The notes under the pieces: model-generated
The model's input: only the letters and a program-made list of their open reading frames with translations
Databases searched by the model: none
Told to the model about the DNA's origin: nothing
Shown here: piece by piece, positions 55,407-64,000 of the stretch
Layout: every line of letters starts with the position of its first letter
Position numbering within the stretch: position 1 is the first letter of the stretch
Assembly: GCA_042576225.1 (NCBI GenBank)
Contig: JBHPCA010000003.1
Coordinates: forward strand, 1 to 64,000
Length of the DNA stretch: 64,000 nt
Source: GWF2-30-66 sp042576225
GTDB lineage: Bacteria; Babelota; Babeliae; Babelales; Vermiphilaceae
Direction of reading: 5' to 3'
Made by a program: the position numbers and the translations under genes

Positions 55407-55738
55407 AATAACCCCCATAAATTACCTAAAAACCACCATTTTCACAACATAACTATGTCTAATAACTATAATACACAACAACTGCAAATCTATCAAACGC
55501 CCCTAAAAAAGTCCAAAAATGCCATTATATGCGCACATCCCCGTATCCCCACTACCCAAAAACTCCCTGCCCTAGCACCTTTACCTTTTTTTAGCTGCAA
55601 ATTAGCTATCAAACACCCCATCTGGAGCACATATTGAAAATAATCACAAATAGCCTTGATTTCTCAACGTAAAAACCTTTATAATCAGAATTGAGAAAGA
55701 AGTAGAACTGACAATTTTATACCAAAAAAGGAGAAATT
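55407..55738. other. gap without a recognisable gene
   Basis: A 60-codon open frame at 55455-55637 has no ribosome site and no signal of coding. Apart from the promoter near its end, nothing is seen. Confidence 0.5.
55656..55685 (+). promoter_or_regulatory. promoter of the secreted coiled-coil gene
   Basis: TTGATT (55656-55661), an 18-bp spacer and TATAAT (55680-55685), 53 bp before the ATG. Confidence 0.65.
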
Positions 55739-56686
55739 ATGAAGTCAATTATCAAAAAATCCGTAACACTAACCATTTCACTCTCAACACTATTTGTTGC
55801 TCAAATTAGCCTAGGCGCTATTGGACTACAAACTGAGACCGGGAAAAAACTAGTATCGGCAAATAAATACACTGTAAAACTGCATAATGAGCTAAAAGAG
55901 AAAAAATTTAAAACATCTGATATGCATGAAAAACTGGATATGTTATCAAAATATGTTAGACAAGCACGATCATCTGCATTAAAAGAAGAAATAACAAAAC
56001 ACGAAAAAACATATATGGGGGAGGGAATATTCACAAATCTTTATGATTCAGTCTCCATGCTTAAAGATCAGGTTCTTCTTCCAAAAATAGACAAAAATCA
56101 GGAAGAAAAACTAACAGCTTTTTATAAAAAATGGTACGAAAAAAGGAAAAAAAAGCTTGAATCCAAAGAGCTAAAATCTTTTGATCCAGAGTATATAAAC
56201 AAACTTAAAACACTCAACAATAATATATTTATACTTACAAAATCTATTCTGCAAAAAAGAACCAAACAAAAAACACAGGTAAAAAAACCTGAACCTGGAG
56301 ACTTCAAAGAAATATATAAAAATATGGACAGCGAAGAATTAGGTGAAAAAATAAGCAAAAACGTAAGATCTTGGTGGATGATCCAAGACAAAATGTCAGA
56401 ACAGAAAGCTGGCGAGAAACAAGAATTCAAAAATGCAATGAACAAACTGCAAGAAAGATTGGATTTTGCCAGACCGCTCTTTAAAAAGAAACTTGAACAA
56501 GAATTTAAAACAATGTCTAAAAAAGATTTGGAAGAAAAAATAAAAACAAATAAAGATAAATATTACAAATTCAAAGCAGAACTTAAAGACGCGAATACGA
56601 CCTCAGAAAAGAAATACTGGAAAGACAAAATGAAAAACACGCAAACAAAGCTTGATATAGCCCGAAAAATTCTAAAGAAAAAGTAA
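55739..56686 (+). CDS. exported Lys-rich helical protein of unknown function
   Basis: 315 aa. A clear signal peptide (VTLTISLSTLFVAQISLGA) is followed by an almost wholly helical, highly charged chain with coiled-coil character (KELKDANTTSEKKYW, KMSEQKAGEKQEFKNAMNKLQERL). Two similar segments, EELGEKISKNVRSWW...LDFARPLFKKK and KDLEEKIKTNKDKYYKF...LDIARKILKKK, suggest an internal duplication of about 65 residues near the end. No known family was recognised. AGGAG lies before the ATG. Confidence 0.55.
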   Translation: MKSIIKKSVTLTISLSTLFVAQISLGAIGLQTETGKKLVSANKYTVKLHNELKEKKFKTSDMHEKLDMLSKYVRQARSSALKEEITKHEKTYMGEGIFTNLYDSVSMLKDQVLLPKIDKNQEEKLTAFYKKWYEKRKKKLESKELKSFDPEYINKLKTLNNNIFILTKSILQKRTKQKTQVKKPEPGDFKEIYKNMDSEELGEKISKNVRSWWMIQDKMSEQKAGEKQEFKNAMNKLQERLDFARPLFKKKLEQEFKTMSKKDLEEKIKTNKDKYYKFKAELKDANTTSEKKYWKDKMKNTQTKLDIARKILKKK

Positions 56687-56689
56687 AGC

Positions 56690-57367
56690 TCACCGCGACT
56701 TTTTTACCCCAACTTTTTTACACAAATCAAAAATGGCGCACTTTGAGCAAAACGGTGACACAGGAACACACACATTCTGACCCCATTGCACCAGCAATCT
56801 ATTGAACTCCACCCAGTACTTTTTTGGCAAAATCTTTTTCAATGCTTTTTCAGTCTCATCAGGCGTTTTTGTCTTCACCAACCCCAATCTATTAGAAATC
56901 CTATGCACATGCGTATCAACACATATGGCGGGCATGCCAAATCCCTCTCCTAACACAAGATTGGCTGTTTTTCGCCCAACACCCTTAAAAGACAACAAAT
57001 CTTTCTCATTATCCGGCACTCGACCGGCAAACCTCGCAATCAAATCCCCACTTATCTCATGCAAACTCTTGGCCTTTTGGCGATAAAAGCCTACCGGATA
57101 GATAACTTTTTGGATCCTTTTAATTTCCAAATCTAAAATTTCTTTTGGGGTCTTTGCTAATTGAAATAACCTGCAAGAAGCAGGAAACGAAACAGAATCC
57201 TTTGTTCGTAAGCTTAATATGCAACTCACAAGTATTAAAAAAGGATCCCTCCCAAATTCCTGTACCACCTTACTTGCGGCTGGCTCGACCATTCTAGCAG
57301 TTGATTCCCTTAATTTTTTGATAATCTCCACTGCAAGTCCTTCTAGATCGAGCCTAAAGTTGCTCAT
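56690..57367 (-). CDS. nth: endonuclease III
   Basis: A base-excision DNA glycosylase/AP lyase for oxidised pyrimidines. The helix-hairpin-helix FKGVGRKTANLVLG contains the catalytic Lys, CVDTHVHR the catalytic Asp, and the iron-sulfur site is complete (C-x6-C-x2-C-x5-C near the C-terminus). At 225 aa the length is normal. GGAGAG lies before the ATG. It ends 3 bp from the convergent secreted protein. Confidence 0.96.
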   Translation of the reverse strand: MSNFRLDLEGLAVEIIKKLRESTARMVEPAASKVVQEFGRDPFLILVSCILSLRTKDSVSFPASCRLFQLAKTPKEILDLEIKRIQKVIYPVGFYRQKAKSLHEISGDLIARFAGRVPDNEKDLLSFKGVGRKTANLVLGEGFGMPAICVDTHVHRISNRLGLVKTKTPDETEKALKKILPKKYWVEFNRLLVQWGQNVCVPVSPFCSKCAIFDLCKKVGVKKSR

Positions 57368-57421
57368 TTTTACTCTCCAACCCTGTTGTTTAAATCTTTT
57401 TTTCTGCTATAATTGTGTAAA

Positions 57422-57514
57422 TTAACCACCACCAGGAGGGAGACTAGCAAATATTGAAACAATTGAAAACACAAAGATAAAAGTTTTGATTACATATAAC
57501 TTGTAATTCTTCAT
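57422..57514 (-). CDS. possible 30-aa peptide or orphan signal peptide
   Basis: MKNYKLYVIK then TFIFVFSIVSIFASLPPGGG and stop: a signal-peptide-like hydrophobic run with a Pro/Gly end. AAAGG lies 12 nt before the ATG. It could be a real micropeptide or what remains of an exported protein gene. Confidence 0.3.
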   Translation of the reverse strand: MKNYKLYVIKTFIFVFSIVSIFASLPPGGG

Positions 57515-57614
57515 AGCAGTGTACACCTTTCGTAAAATTAAGTTTAAAATTTTAGAAAACCTTTATTAAGGCCATTAATATAATAACCCTTACCAAAAAG
57601 AATATCAATACATT

Positions 57615-60395
57615 ATGATAAATTTATATAAAATAATATCAAACAGTTTTTATTATTTAGAAACAATAATAGGCAGCAACCAGTCAATACTAATACTTTC
57701 ATCTATTGCCCTAGTATCAAAAATTTTTATTTTAAGCATATTAATCTCAAGAGCAATAAAATCTACAAAAATTCAAAAAACTTTGATATTTCTTTTTCTA
57801 GTATTAATAGGCTCTATGGTTTCTGACACTGCTTGGATTCTAACGTCTATTGGAAAACTTTCTTTAGTAAATATAAACTATAAATTCACACTTTTTTGGA
57901 CACGCATCTCTTGGGGATTTTACGTTATTTATTATCAAGCTCTTGCTCTTTTTATAGATAGCCTTTCTAGCAAAAAAAATAAAATGGGACTACATCAAAA
58001 AATATTTATACTCATAAGCTCTATTGTTGTATTATTCTTTTTGGGTTTAGCACTCTACCAATTTAATTGTTCTAGCCCCCTACTTCGTCCAAAATTAGAA
58101 ACCATAATTCTTTCAATTTCTACTATTTATATGTTGTTTGTACTTATGCCAATCAGCCTCTTTTGGGCGATAAGAAGAGTCAAAACAGAAAATACCCCCC
58201 GGATACTAAAAAGACAATTAAAAGTATTTATTCAATTTTTTATTGTCCCAGTAATAATTGCAGACTTAATACAGGTATACCCATTCACATTTCTTGCCAC
58301 AACTATAGCAAACACGTATACCGTTATTGGAATATCAACTCTTACCATAACAGTAGCAATAATATTTTGCATGAGAAAAATTATGGGGTTAAGATTTTTA
58401 AACTTTGAAAAGCACGTAAAGGCGCCGAAAAGTTTTCATTTTATAGATGACTTTAAAAACATACTGGATCAATTTGCCGAGGTTACAAGCACAAGGGAGT
58501 TGTGGCATATAACGCAGAATTTTTTTAAAGATGCGTTTAACATTCCTACAAGAAGAACAAGGCTTTACATCAGGACAGATGGAAAAGATAAAGGTGATTT
58601 TGATAGACGAGAACATTATAATTCGTTTGATAACGAAGAGGGAAAAGTTGAACATTTTATAAGTGGCCATGGAGCAGATACAAAAGTTGGTACGTTTTTA
58701 AGAAAAAATAAAATTATAATTGCTGATGAACTTGAATTTAGCAACTTCTATGATGAGAATGAAGAGCGCTCTGTAATTTTACAATTCATGAACAATATTT
58801 CTGCTGATATTTTTATTCCAATATTTGAAAATGGATCCAGTTCTGGATACATCGTTATTGAGAAATATGCAAGAATCAATAGTGAAAATAAAAATGCACC
58901 GTTTTATAGTAATTTAGAGCGTGATCAGATGCTGGTGTATGCAAACTATTTGGGTAATATAATAAAGTTGCTGCAAACGCGTAGTTTGAGTTATATTATC
59001 CAACAGGAAAAAGACTTAAAAGAGGAATTGTATAGCAAACACCAGGAAATTAACCAGTATAAAGAAAGTATGCGGTCCTTCTTGAAGCATAATCAAAATA
59101 AAAAAATTGGGGTGATTTTTTACAAAAACAGGAGATTCTCTTTTGGAAACCAGATAGCACAAGATCTCATACCAGTGAAATTAAATACCCATGATGGGCA
59201 TCCAATTACGAAAAAATTAAAACGTATAGCAACACAAGTTATGGAATACAAGGCTCCGCAGACCTGTTTTATTCAAGACCATGAAGGTGAAAAATTGGTT
59301 GTATCTGCGTTGCCCAATAGCGTACAAAGTGGACAAAACAACGTTATCATAATTGTATATTATCCAGAAATATCTGATCTCTTGAAGAAAAAAATAGAAC
59401 TTTTAAAGGATCCTACCAAGTGGGATTATTTGTTGTACCTGGAAACAACACGCTCAGGGAAACTTATTAACGAGCTTATTCCGGGCAACGGAGAAACATT
59501 GTTAAACTTCAAGATAGATTTGTTGAAGATAGCACTGAGCAAAAAAGCAATACTTATCGACATGCCTGATCAGGACTTGATACCAACAGTTGAGATTTTA
59601 CATCACATAAGCTTGCGCGAAACATTGCATATTCTTGATCTACAACAACCGACAAAAAACTATAACACAGCTATAAAGCTTTTTGGAATAAATCCAATTT
59701 TTGGAATTAAAACAGATGAGAAAAAACCTATATTGGAAAAACTTAACGATACAGGTACGCTATTTATAAAAAACATTCACTTTCTTGAGATAGAAACACA
59801 AAAGCTATTGGCTGAATTTATAAAATATGGTTTCTTTAAGGTGTTTAAGGGGGAGAAGAAAACATTCTCCAATGTACGGATTATATGCGCTACAAATATA
59901 AATTTACAAACAGCCTTGCAAGAGGGAAAATTCTCCAAAGAACTTTTTGATGAACTAAACAAAACATCACTCTCTATGCCATCTCTAATGACACTCCCAA
60001 AAGATGAACTTGAAAATTTGACGACTGGGTTTACACAACAGGCAATAAAATCTGATGCGTTTCAACATATGCTTGAGCTTACAGAGTCTGAAAAAAAGAA
60101 ACTAGCAAGCTCATGCCCTGCAAGCTTTGCGGAACTGAAAAATAAAATTCAAACTATTTTGATTAAAAAATCGAAGCAAAGTGCCATTTACGAAGAAGCG
60201 CAGTTTGACCCTGCATACGATGTCTCTGATCCACAACTAGTAGAGGCTGTGAGGCTTGGAAAGCATGCATTGAGAGATAGAAAAATTATGTGCATGCTTT
60301 GGAACAAATTTAAAAACCAAAATAAAATCGCACATTTACTAGGGGTTAACCGCTCATCAGTGAATCGGCGATGCAAAGAATATAACCTCATCTAG
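57615..60395 (+). CDS. membrane-tethered regulator: 7TM, GAF-like, degenerate NtrC-type AAA+, Fis-type HTH (copy A)
   Basis: 926 aa. Seven membrane helices span about residues 25-255. A GAF-like region follows at about 275-455 (DQFAEVTSTRELWHITQNFF, ADIFIPIFENGSSSGYIVIE), then a linker helix and a PAS-like segment at about 495-590. Residues 600-800 match a sigma-54 activator AAA+ domain in order. The Walker A loop is PGNGETLLNF with no Lys, the GAFTGA loop is GINPIFG, and Walker B is GTLFIKNI without Asp/Glu. VRIICATNINLQTALQEGKFSKELFDELN keeps the classic sensor-I spacing. The end (KFKNQNKIAHLLGVNRSSV NRRCKEYNLI, split here) is a Fis-type DNA-binding helix-turn-helix. It cannot hydrolyse ATP or contact sigma-54 in the usual way. 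A TATAAT lies 36 bp before the ATG and no ribosome site is visible. Confidence 0.8.
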   Translation: MINLYKIISNSFYYLETIIGSNQSILILSSIALVSKIFILSILISRAIKSTKIQKTLIFLFLVLIGSMVSDTAWILTSIGKLSLVNINYKFTLFWTRISWGFYVIYYQALALFIDSLSSKKNKMGLHQKIFILISSIVVLFFLGLALYQFNCSSPLLRPKLETIILSISTIYMLFVLMPISLFWAIRRVKTENTPRILKRQLKVFIQFFIVPVIIADLIQVYPFTFLATTIANTYTVIGISTLTITVAIIFCMRKIMGLRFLNFEKHVKAPKSFHFIDDFKNILDQFAEVTSTRELWHITQNFFKDAFNIPTRRTRLYIRTDGKDKGDFDRREHYNSFDNEEGKVEHFISGHGADTKVGTFLRKNKIIIADELEFSNFYDENEERSVILQFMNNISADIFIPIFENGSSSGYIVIEKYARINSENKNAPFYSNLERDQMLVYANYLGNIIKLLQTRSLSYIIQQEKDLKEELYSKHQEINQYKESMRSFLKHNQNKKIGVIFYKNRRFSFGNQIAQDLIPVKLNTHDGHPITKKLKRIATQVMEYKAPQTCFIQDHEGEKLVVSALPNSVQSGQNNVIIIVYYPEISDLLKKKIELLKDPTKWDYLLYLETTRSGKLINELIPGNGETLLNFKIDLLKIALSKKAILIDMPDQDLIPTVEILHHISLRETLHILDLQQPTKNYNTAIKLFGINPIFGIKTDEKKPILEKLNDTGTLFIKNIHFLEIETQKLLAEFIKYGFFKVFKGEKKTFSNVRIICATNINLQTALQEGKFSKELFDELNKTSLSMPSLMTLPKDELENLTTGFTQQAIKSDAFQHMLELTESEKKKLASSCPASFAELKNKIQTILIKKSKQSAIYEEAQFDPAYDVSDPQLVEAVRLGKHALRDRKIMCMLWNKFKNQNKIAHLLGVNRSSVNRRCKEYNLI

Positions 60396-60400
60396 GTTGA

Positions 60401-60455
60401 CCCCGAGCATCCTGAGTATCCTCCGAAGCTTTAGCGAAGGAGGAGTATCGAAGGG
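60401..60455. repeat. dispersed repeat behind regulator A
   Basis: Contains CATCCTGAGTATCCTCCGAAG and TAGCGAAGGAGGAGTATCG in hairpin order, a variant of the dispersed CCTGAG...GAAGGG repeat. It starts 6 bp after the regulator A stop. Confidence 0.6.
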
Positions 60456-60457
60456 CT

Positions 60458-60493
60458 GTAAATCGTAGATGTAAAGAGTATAATTTGTTGTAG
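60458..60493 (+). pseudogene. 12-codon tail of a third regulator copy
   Basis: GTA AAT CGT AGA TGT AAA GAG TAT AAT TTG TTG TAG reads VNRRCKEYNLL and stop, matching the last residues of both complete regulators (VNRRCKEYNLI). It begins directly after the dispersed repeat. Confidence 0.8.
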
Positions 60494-60609
60494 CGCTCTT
60501 CTCTTATTCCTCACAAATAATAAAATCTAGATTTGTTTTTAAAAAATAAAGTAGTTTTGTAAAAAAGGGACTTCTTGTAAAAGAGAAGTATAAAAAAAGG
60601 GGAGTAGAG

Positions 60610-60972
60610 ATGAGAGTCACAAAAGTGAGTCTAATGGTTTTTTTGGTCTTTTTGATAAATTGTAACATTGGTGATGGAAAACCAAAAGATGAAAATAAAG
60701 AAAAGCCATCTGTTATACGGGTTATTATAAACAATATTGCTAAAGCTGGATCTCAAACCGAATCGAGCACTTGCAGTAAACAAAAAAATACGAGTGTTCA
60801 AAAAAAAGTCTCAAGTTTTTTAGAAAAGATTTTAACGGTGACAGCTGTTCCAGTTTGTCTCGCTTGCATTTTATATAAAATCTTTAGGGACAGAAATATA
60901 AAAATAGAAAAAGAAATTAGCATACTTAAAAAAGCATTGAGAATATTTTCTTTTTCAAAGAAAAAAAAATAG
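60610..60972 (+). CDS. small membrane protein between the two regulators
   Basis: 120 aa. A signal peptide or lipoprotein-like start (VFLVFLINCNIG, with Cys) leads to a soluble stretch of about 50 residues, a membrane helix at about 76-91 (ILTVTAVPVCLACILY) and a basic C-terminal tail (LKKALRIFSFSKKKK). This predicts an outside loop with a short cytoplasmic tail. GGGGAG lies before the ATG. Its place between the two regulator genes suggests it may sense for, or hold, them, but no homologue was recognised. Confidence 0.5.
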   Translation: MRVTKVSLMVFLVFLINCNIGDGKPKDENKEKPSVIRVIINNIAKAGSQTESSTCSKQKNTSVQKKVSSFLEKILTVTAVPVCLACILYKIFRDRNIKIEKEISILKKALRIFSFSKKKK

Positions 60973-60979
60973 TTTGATG

Positions 60980-61011
60980 CATAGTAAAATATCAACTAAA
61001 ATTTTACTATG
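60980..61011 (+). promoter_or_regulatory. perfect dyad covering the start codon of regulator B
   Basis: CATAGTAAAAT (60980-60990) and ATTTTACTATG (61001-61011) are perfect 11-bp reverse complements 10 bp apart. The ATG start is 61009-61011, so it lies inside the right arm. It could be an operator or an RNA hairpin hiding the start. Confidence 0.55.
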
Positions 61012-63741
61012 TTTAACGTAGATAATTATGTGAATAATATTATAGAAGTTGTAACCGGGTTTAAGTTTTTACTGGTTGTGTTTGTGCTAGCTTTATGTTT
61101 TAAAGTTGTAATACTGGTCCAGTTGATTCTTAATAGAAAGCATGCAAAGGGATCACAAAAGCAGCTTGCGCTTTTATTGGTAACAGTATTTTCAGCTATA
61201 CTGATAAATACAACATGGGTAATAAAGACAGCAAATAATATTTTTTTCGGCGCACTTGATGAAAAAATTATTATGTGTTTTACACGAATCACTTGGGCAA
61301 TTCTCACATTGCACTACCATTCGCTTGCACTGTTTGTAGAATCTCTTGTAAAACATAAAAAACTTTTTAAAAATATGAGGCAAAAAATTTTTCTGCCAAT
61401 CAGCGCAGCTATTTTTTTCTTTTTTGTTGTTACAGCAGTAGTCAACTTTAATAATCCAATAAAATCTAGTATCGAACATATTGTGACAAAGGCAGCACCA
61501 GTCTACTATCTTTTTTGGATCTTACTTGTAAGCTTGGTTGTTTCTTTGCTCACATTAAGGTCCAGTGATATTCCCAGAATTTTAAAAAGGCAATTTCATA
61601 TATTTATAAAGGTTTTGTTTGTTCCCATAGCAATCTCAGAATTTATACATTTTTACCCTATAAAACATTTATATGTTGGGAAAAAATACACAATAACGGC
61701 GATTTCAATCGCATTGATAACATATGCGCTGTACAGATGTATCAAAAAAATAATGGGCCTTCGTTTTTTAAATCTTAAAGAGCGCGTGCAATCAAAAAAA
61801 GAATTATATTTTGTATATAATTTCAAAAATATATTGGACAAGTTTAGCAATATAACAAACACCAGGGAACTTGTACACATCACAAAAACATTTTTTAAAG
61901 AAACTTTGGCAATACCTATACAAAAAACCCATCTGTATACCAGAAAATTAAAACAAGAATATGAAACACATGACACAGTTATACTTACGCAAGATGAATC
62001 TACCGTAGAGGCATTTTTAAGCACACAGGATGAAACTGGTGATGTAAAAAAATTTTTAAGAAAAGAAAAAATTGTTATACATGATGAACTTGCATTCAGT
62101 AATTTCTACCAAGAAGAAAAGACAAGAGAAAAAATACTCGCTTTTTTAAACCATCTGAACGCTGATATATTTATTCCAATATACGAAAGCCACAAAATGG
62201 TCGCGTATATAATTGTAGAGCGATTTTCTAGATTAAGCTCAGACAATAAAAACAACGAATTTTACAGTAAACAAGAAGGTAATCAGATAATAGTATTTTC
62301 AAACTACCTGGGCAAAATAATCAACTTACTTCAAACAAAAAACTTGAATCACATTATTAAACAAGAAAAAGATCTAAGCGACAAACTACATATAAAAGAA
62401 CAAGAAGTTAATCAATACAAAGAAAGCATACGATCCTTCTTGATAAACAATAAAGAAAAAAAGATCGGTATAATATTTTATAAAAATAGACTATTCACCC
62501 CCGTAAATCAGACGGCTCAATCACTTATCCCAATAAACCTTAACACCCATTGGGGACATCCTACCTCAAAAGCAATAAAAAAAATAGCAAACCAAGTCAT
62601 AGAATACAAATCCCCACAAACCTGTTTTATAAAAAATAATATAGGCGAAAAACTTGTCATCTCAGGGATCCCAAATATAGAAAAGAACAACGTTATAATT
62701 ACCGTAAGATACCCTGAAATATCTGACATACTTGCAGATAAAAGCAGTATGCTAAAAGACCCAACATTATGGGAATATCTTCTTTATCTTGAGACTACTG
62801 AGTATGGGAGTATTATACATAACTTTATACCGTCCAATTGCGAAACTTTTTTAAATTTTAAAATTGATTTGCTGCGGGCTGCGCTCAATAAAAAAGCAGT
62901 TATTATAAGTGCAGAGGAAGATGATGTCATGTCTATCGTAGAAATATTACACCACATAAGTTCGCGCGAAATCATGGAGGTTATTGATGCTAAAAAAAGC
63001 TCCAAACAAATTAATATCCAAGCAACACTATTTGGCACAAACCCAATTTTTGGAACACACAATGCCCAAATACCCTTTTTTAAAAAACTAGACAAAACCG
63101 GTACATTATATATAAAAAATATAGATTTTCTTGATCTTGAAACACAAAATCATATTGAACAATACATAAAATGCGGGATTTATAAAAATCTAAAAAGCAA
63201 TAATAAAGAAAAAAGCAATGTTAGACTAATATTTTCTGCTAGCACAAATCTTAAAAATATGGCCCAAGAAGGCAAATTCTTGGGATCTCTATATAACCAA
63301 CTGACAAAAAACCAGGTTATAATGCCAAAAATATGCAACCTACCTGATCAAGAGATTTTTGATATAGCCAACAACATTGTAAAAAAAGCCATAAAAACAG
63401 ACGAATTTCACCATATACTCGAGCTTGAGAAAAACGACAAAAAAAGAATAATTAAATCTTGCCCCGCAAGCATAAATGAACTTAAAAAGAAAGTTCATCA
63501 TATTCTCATAAAAAAATCTCAAAAACAATCCATATATAATGAGACCACATTTGATCCAACATATAATATAACAGACCCAGAAATAATAGAAGCTGCACGC
63601 TTGGGGAAACACGCCCTGCGAGACCCTAAGATCATGGCCATGCTCTGGAATAAATTCAAAAACCAAAATAAAATCTCAAACCTACTAGGAGTTAACCGCT
63701 CATCTGTAAATAGACGCTGCAAAGAATATAATTTAATTTAG
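61009..63741 (+). CDS. membrane-tethered regulator: 7TM, GAF-like, degenerate NtrC-type AAA+, Fis-type HTH (copy B)
   Basis: 910 aa and a full-length paralogue of copy A. It shares RILKRQ, IMGLRFLNL, the GAF-like region (DELAFSNFYQEE, NADIFIPIYESHKMVAYIIVE), the linker QYKESIRSFL and the AAA+ remnant. In that remnant the Walker A site is NCETFLNFKIDL, the GAFTGA site is GTNPIFGT and Walker B is GTLYIKNIDFLD, so ATP use is again lost. The sensor-I region is more degraded (VRLIFSASTNLKNMAQEGKF). The helix-turn-helix end is nearly identical to copy A (NKFKNQNKISNLLGVNRSS), implying the same DNA targets, while the N-terminal membrane parts have diverged, implying different inputs. No ribosome site is visible; the start sits in a dyad. 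Confidence 0.8.
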   Translation: MFNVDNYVNNIIEVVTGFKFLLVVFVLALCFKVVILVQLILNRKHAKGSQKQLALLLVTVFSAILINTTWVIKTANNIFFGALDEKIIMCFTRITWAILTLHYHSLALFVESLVKHKKLFKNMRQKIFLPISAAIFFFFVVTAVVNFNNPIKSSIEHIVTKAAPVYYLFWILLVSLVVSLLTLRSSDIPRILKRQFHIFIKVLFVPIAISEFIHFYPIKHLYVGKKYTITAISIALITYALYRCIKKIMGLRFLNLKERVQSKKELYFVYNFKNILDKFSNITNTRELVHITKTFFKETLAIPIQKTHLYTRKLKQEYETHDTVILTQDESTVEAFLSTQDETGDVKKFLRKEKIVIHDELAFSNFYQEEKTREKILAFLNHLNADIFIPIYESHKMVAYIIVERFSRLSSDNKNNEFYSKQEGNQIIVFSNYLGKIINLLQTKNLNHIIKQEKDLSDKLHIKEQEVNQYKESIRSFLINNKEKKIGIIFYKNRLFTPVNQTAQSLIPINLNTHWGHPTSKAIKKIANQVIEYKSPQTCFIKNNIGEKLVISGIPNIEKNNVIITVRYPEISDILADKSSMLKDPTLWEYLLYLETTEYGSIIHNFIPSNCETFLNFKIDLLRAALNKKAVIISAEEDDVMSIVEILHHISSREIMEVIDAKKSSKQINIQATLFGTNPIFGTHNAQIPFFKKLDKTGTLYIKNIDFLDLETQNHIEQYIKCGIYKNLKSNNKEKSNVRLIFSASTNLKNMAQEGKFLGSLYNQLTKNQVIMPKICNLPDQEIFDIANNIVKKAIKTDEFHHILELEKNDKKRIIKSCPASINELKKKVHHILIKKSQKQSIYNETTFDPTYNITDPEIIEAARLGKHALRDPKIMAMLWNKFKNQNKISNLLGVNRSSVNRRCKEYNLI

Positions 63742-64000
63742 ATGTATGTAAAGAAATCCATTTTGTCCCCTAAGTGAAAGCCCCACTCTCCTTTTTTATT
63801 GTTTTATAAAAAAATGCTTCAACACAGTCTCTTACTCTTTAAAAAACAATATTAACCAAAAGGAGGATTCGTTATTACTTTCATGCACAGCAATAACAAT
63901 GCCGCAAGCATTTTCCGTTCCATTATATATGTTTTTATAGACGTCATAAAGTAATCCTTTATATAGTTAGGTTAAACATGTAAACTATCAATAATGCAAT
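63742..64000. other. end of window, no clear gene
   Basis: An AAAGGAGGA ribosome-like site near 63859 is followed by a 23-codon frame from 63884, with the site too far upstream to fit. No feature is called. Confidence 0.5.

Noticed and set aside
55455..55637. 60-codon frame in the gap before the secreted coiled-coil gene
   Set aside because: No ribosome site, no hydrophobic or conserved pattern, and it ends before the promoter of the next gene.
63884..63955. 23-codon frame at the window end
   Set aside because: The AGGAGG-like site is about 20 nt from the ATG, too far, and the peptide has no recognisable feature.

Overview
The window is low-GC, gene-dense bacterial DNA using the standard code (TGA is a working stop). 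It has ordinary Shine-Dalgarno sites and many genes for secreted proteins of no recognised family. Three kinds of content suggest a host-dependent bacterium: ankyrin-repeat proteins with signal peptides, a eukaryotic-type cytosolic phospholipase A2 with a signal peptide, and Cys-rich putative envelope proteins. Core biosynthesis also looks eroded. My best guess is Candidatus Dependentiae (TM6/Babeliales) or a similar protist-associated lineage. This is inference from gene style; no rRNA is present to test it.

Layout. 1-4.4 kb: a partial gene and a complete cPLA2-like gene whose N-termini are related (minus strand), then a Cys-rich barrel-like protein. 4.4-8.5 kb (minus): rpmF, TPR protein, gltX, fabD, acpP; the FabD has lost its catalytic residues. 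8.7-17.1 kb (minus): membrane protein, dprA, gyrA, and two tandem secreted proteins with a cysteine-peptidase-like C-terminus. 17.3-25.9 kb: lepA, a short propeller-like gene with a broken partial copy, a large unknown, an orphan ABC permease, an RMD1/DUF155 protein, grpE. 26-32.4 kb: a second Cys-rich barrel-like protein, a 970-aa secreted protein, an ankyrin protein. 32.4-33.5 kb: a gene-free block of long inverted repeats. 33.5-41.9 kb: ssb, two unknowns, pgsA, a MntA/HepT pair, mnmA, a propeller-like protein, argS. 42-47.8 kb: tsf-pyrH-frr, tRNA-Lys, tRNA-Leu, a divergent trigger factor, trxB, rpmH-rnpA-yidD. 47.8-57.4 kb: two ankyrin paralogues separated by a duplicated yidD fragment, phoH-like, thrS, a third peptidase-like protein, nth. 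57.6-63.7 kb: two large paralogous membrane regulators.

Most notable. (1) Two tandem proteins combine 7 membrane helices, a GAF-like region, an NtrC-type AAA+ fold without Walker A, Walker B or GAFTGA, and a Fis-type DNA-binding helix-turn-helix. They look like membrane-tethered transcription factors built on a dead sigma-54-activator ATPase. The tail of a possible third copy lies between them, and a perfect dyad covers the start codon of the second. (2) A FabD pseudoenzyme next to a normal ACP. (3) A secreted cPLA2-type phospholipase with an intact catalytic Ser/Asp pair. (4) A three-member secreted family sharing a Q-x-G-x-x-C ... H ... D/E pattern. (5) Dispersed repeats containing CCTGAGC/TTCGAAGGG-like cores, sitting in long inverted repeats and at a duplication junction.

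How the genes work together: the housekeeping part is mainly translation (aminoacyl-tRNA synthetases, EF-Ts, RRF, LepA, L32, L34, RNase P, tRNAs, MnmA), with DNA upkeep (GyrA, SSB, DprA, Nth) and protein folding and envelope functions (GrpE, trigger factor, YidD, TrxB). The accessory part is dominated by exported proteins that could act on a host cell.
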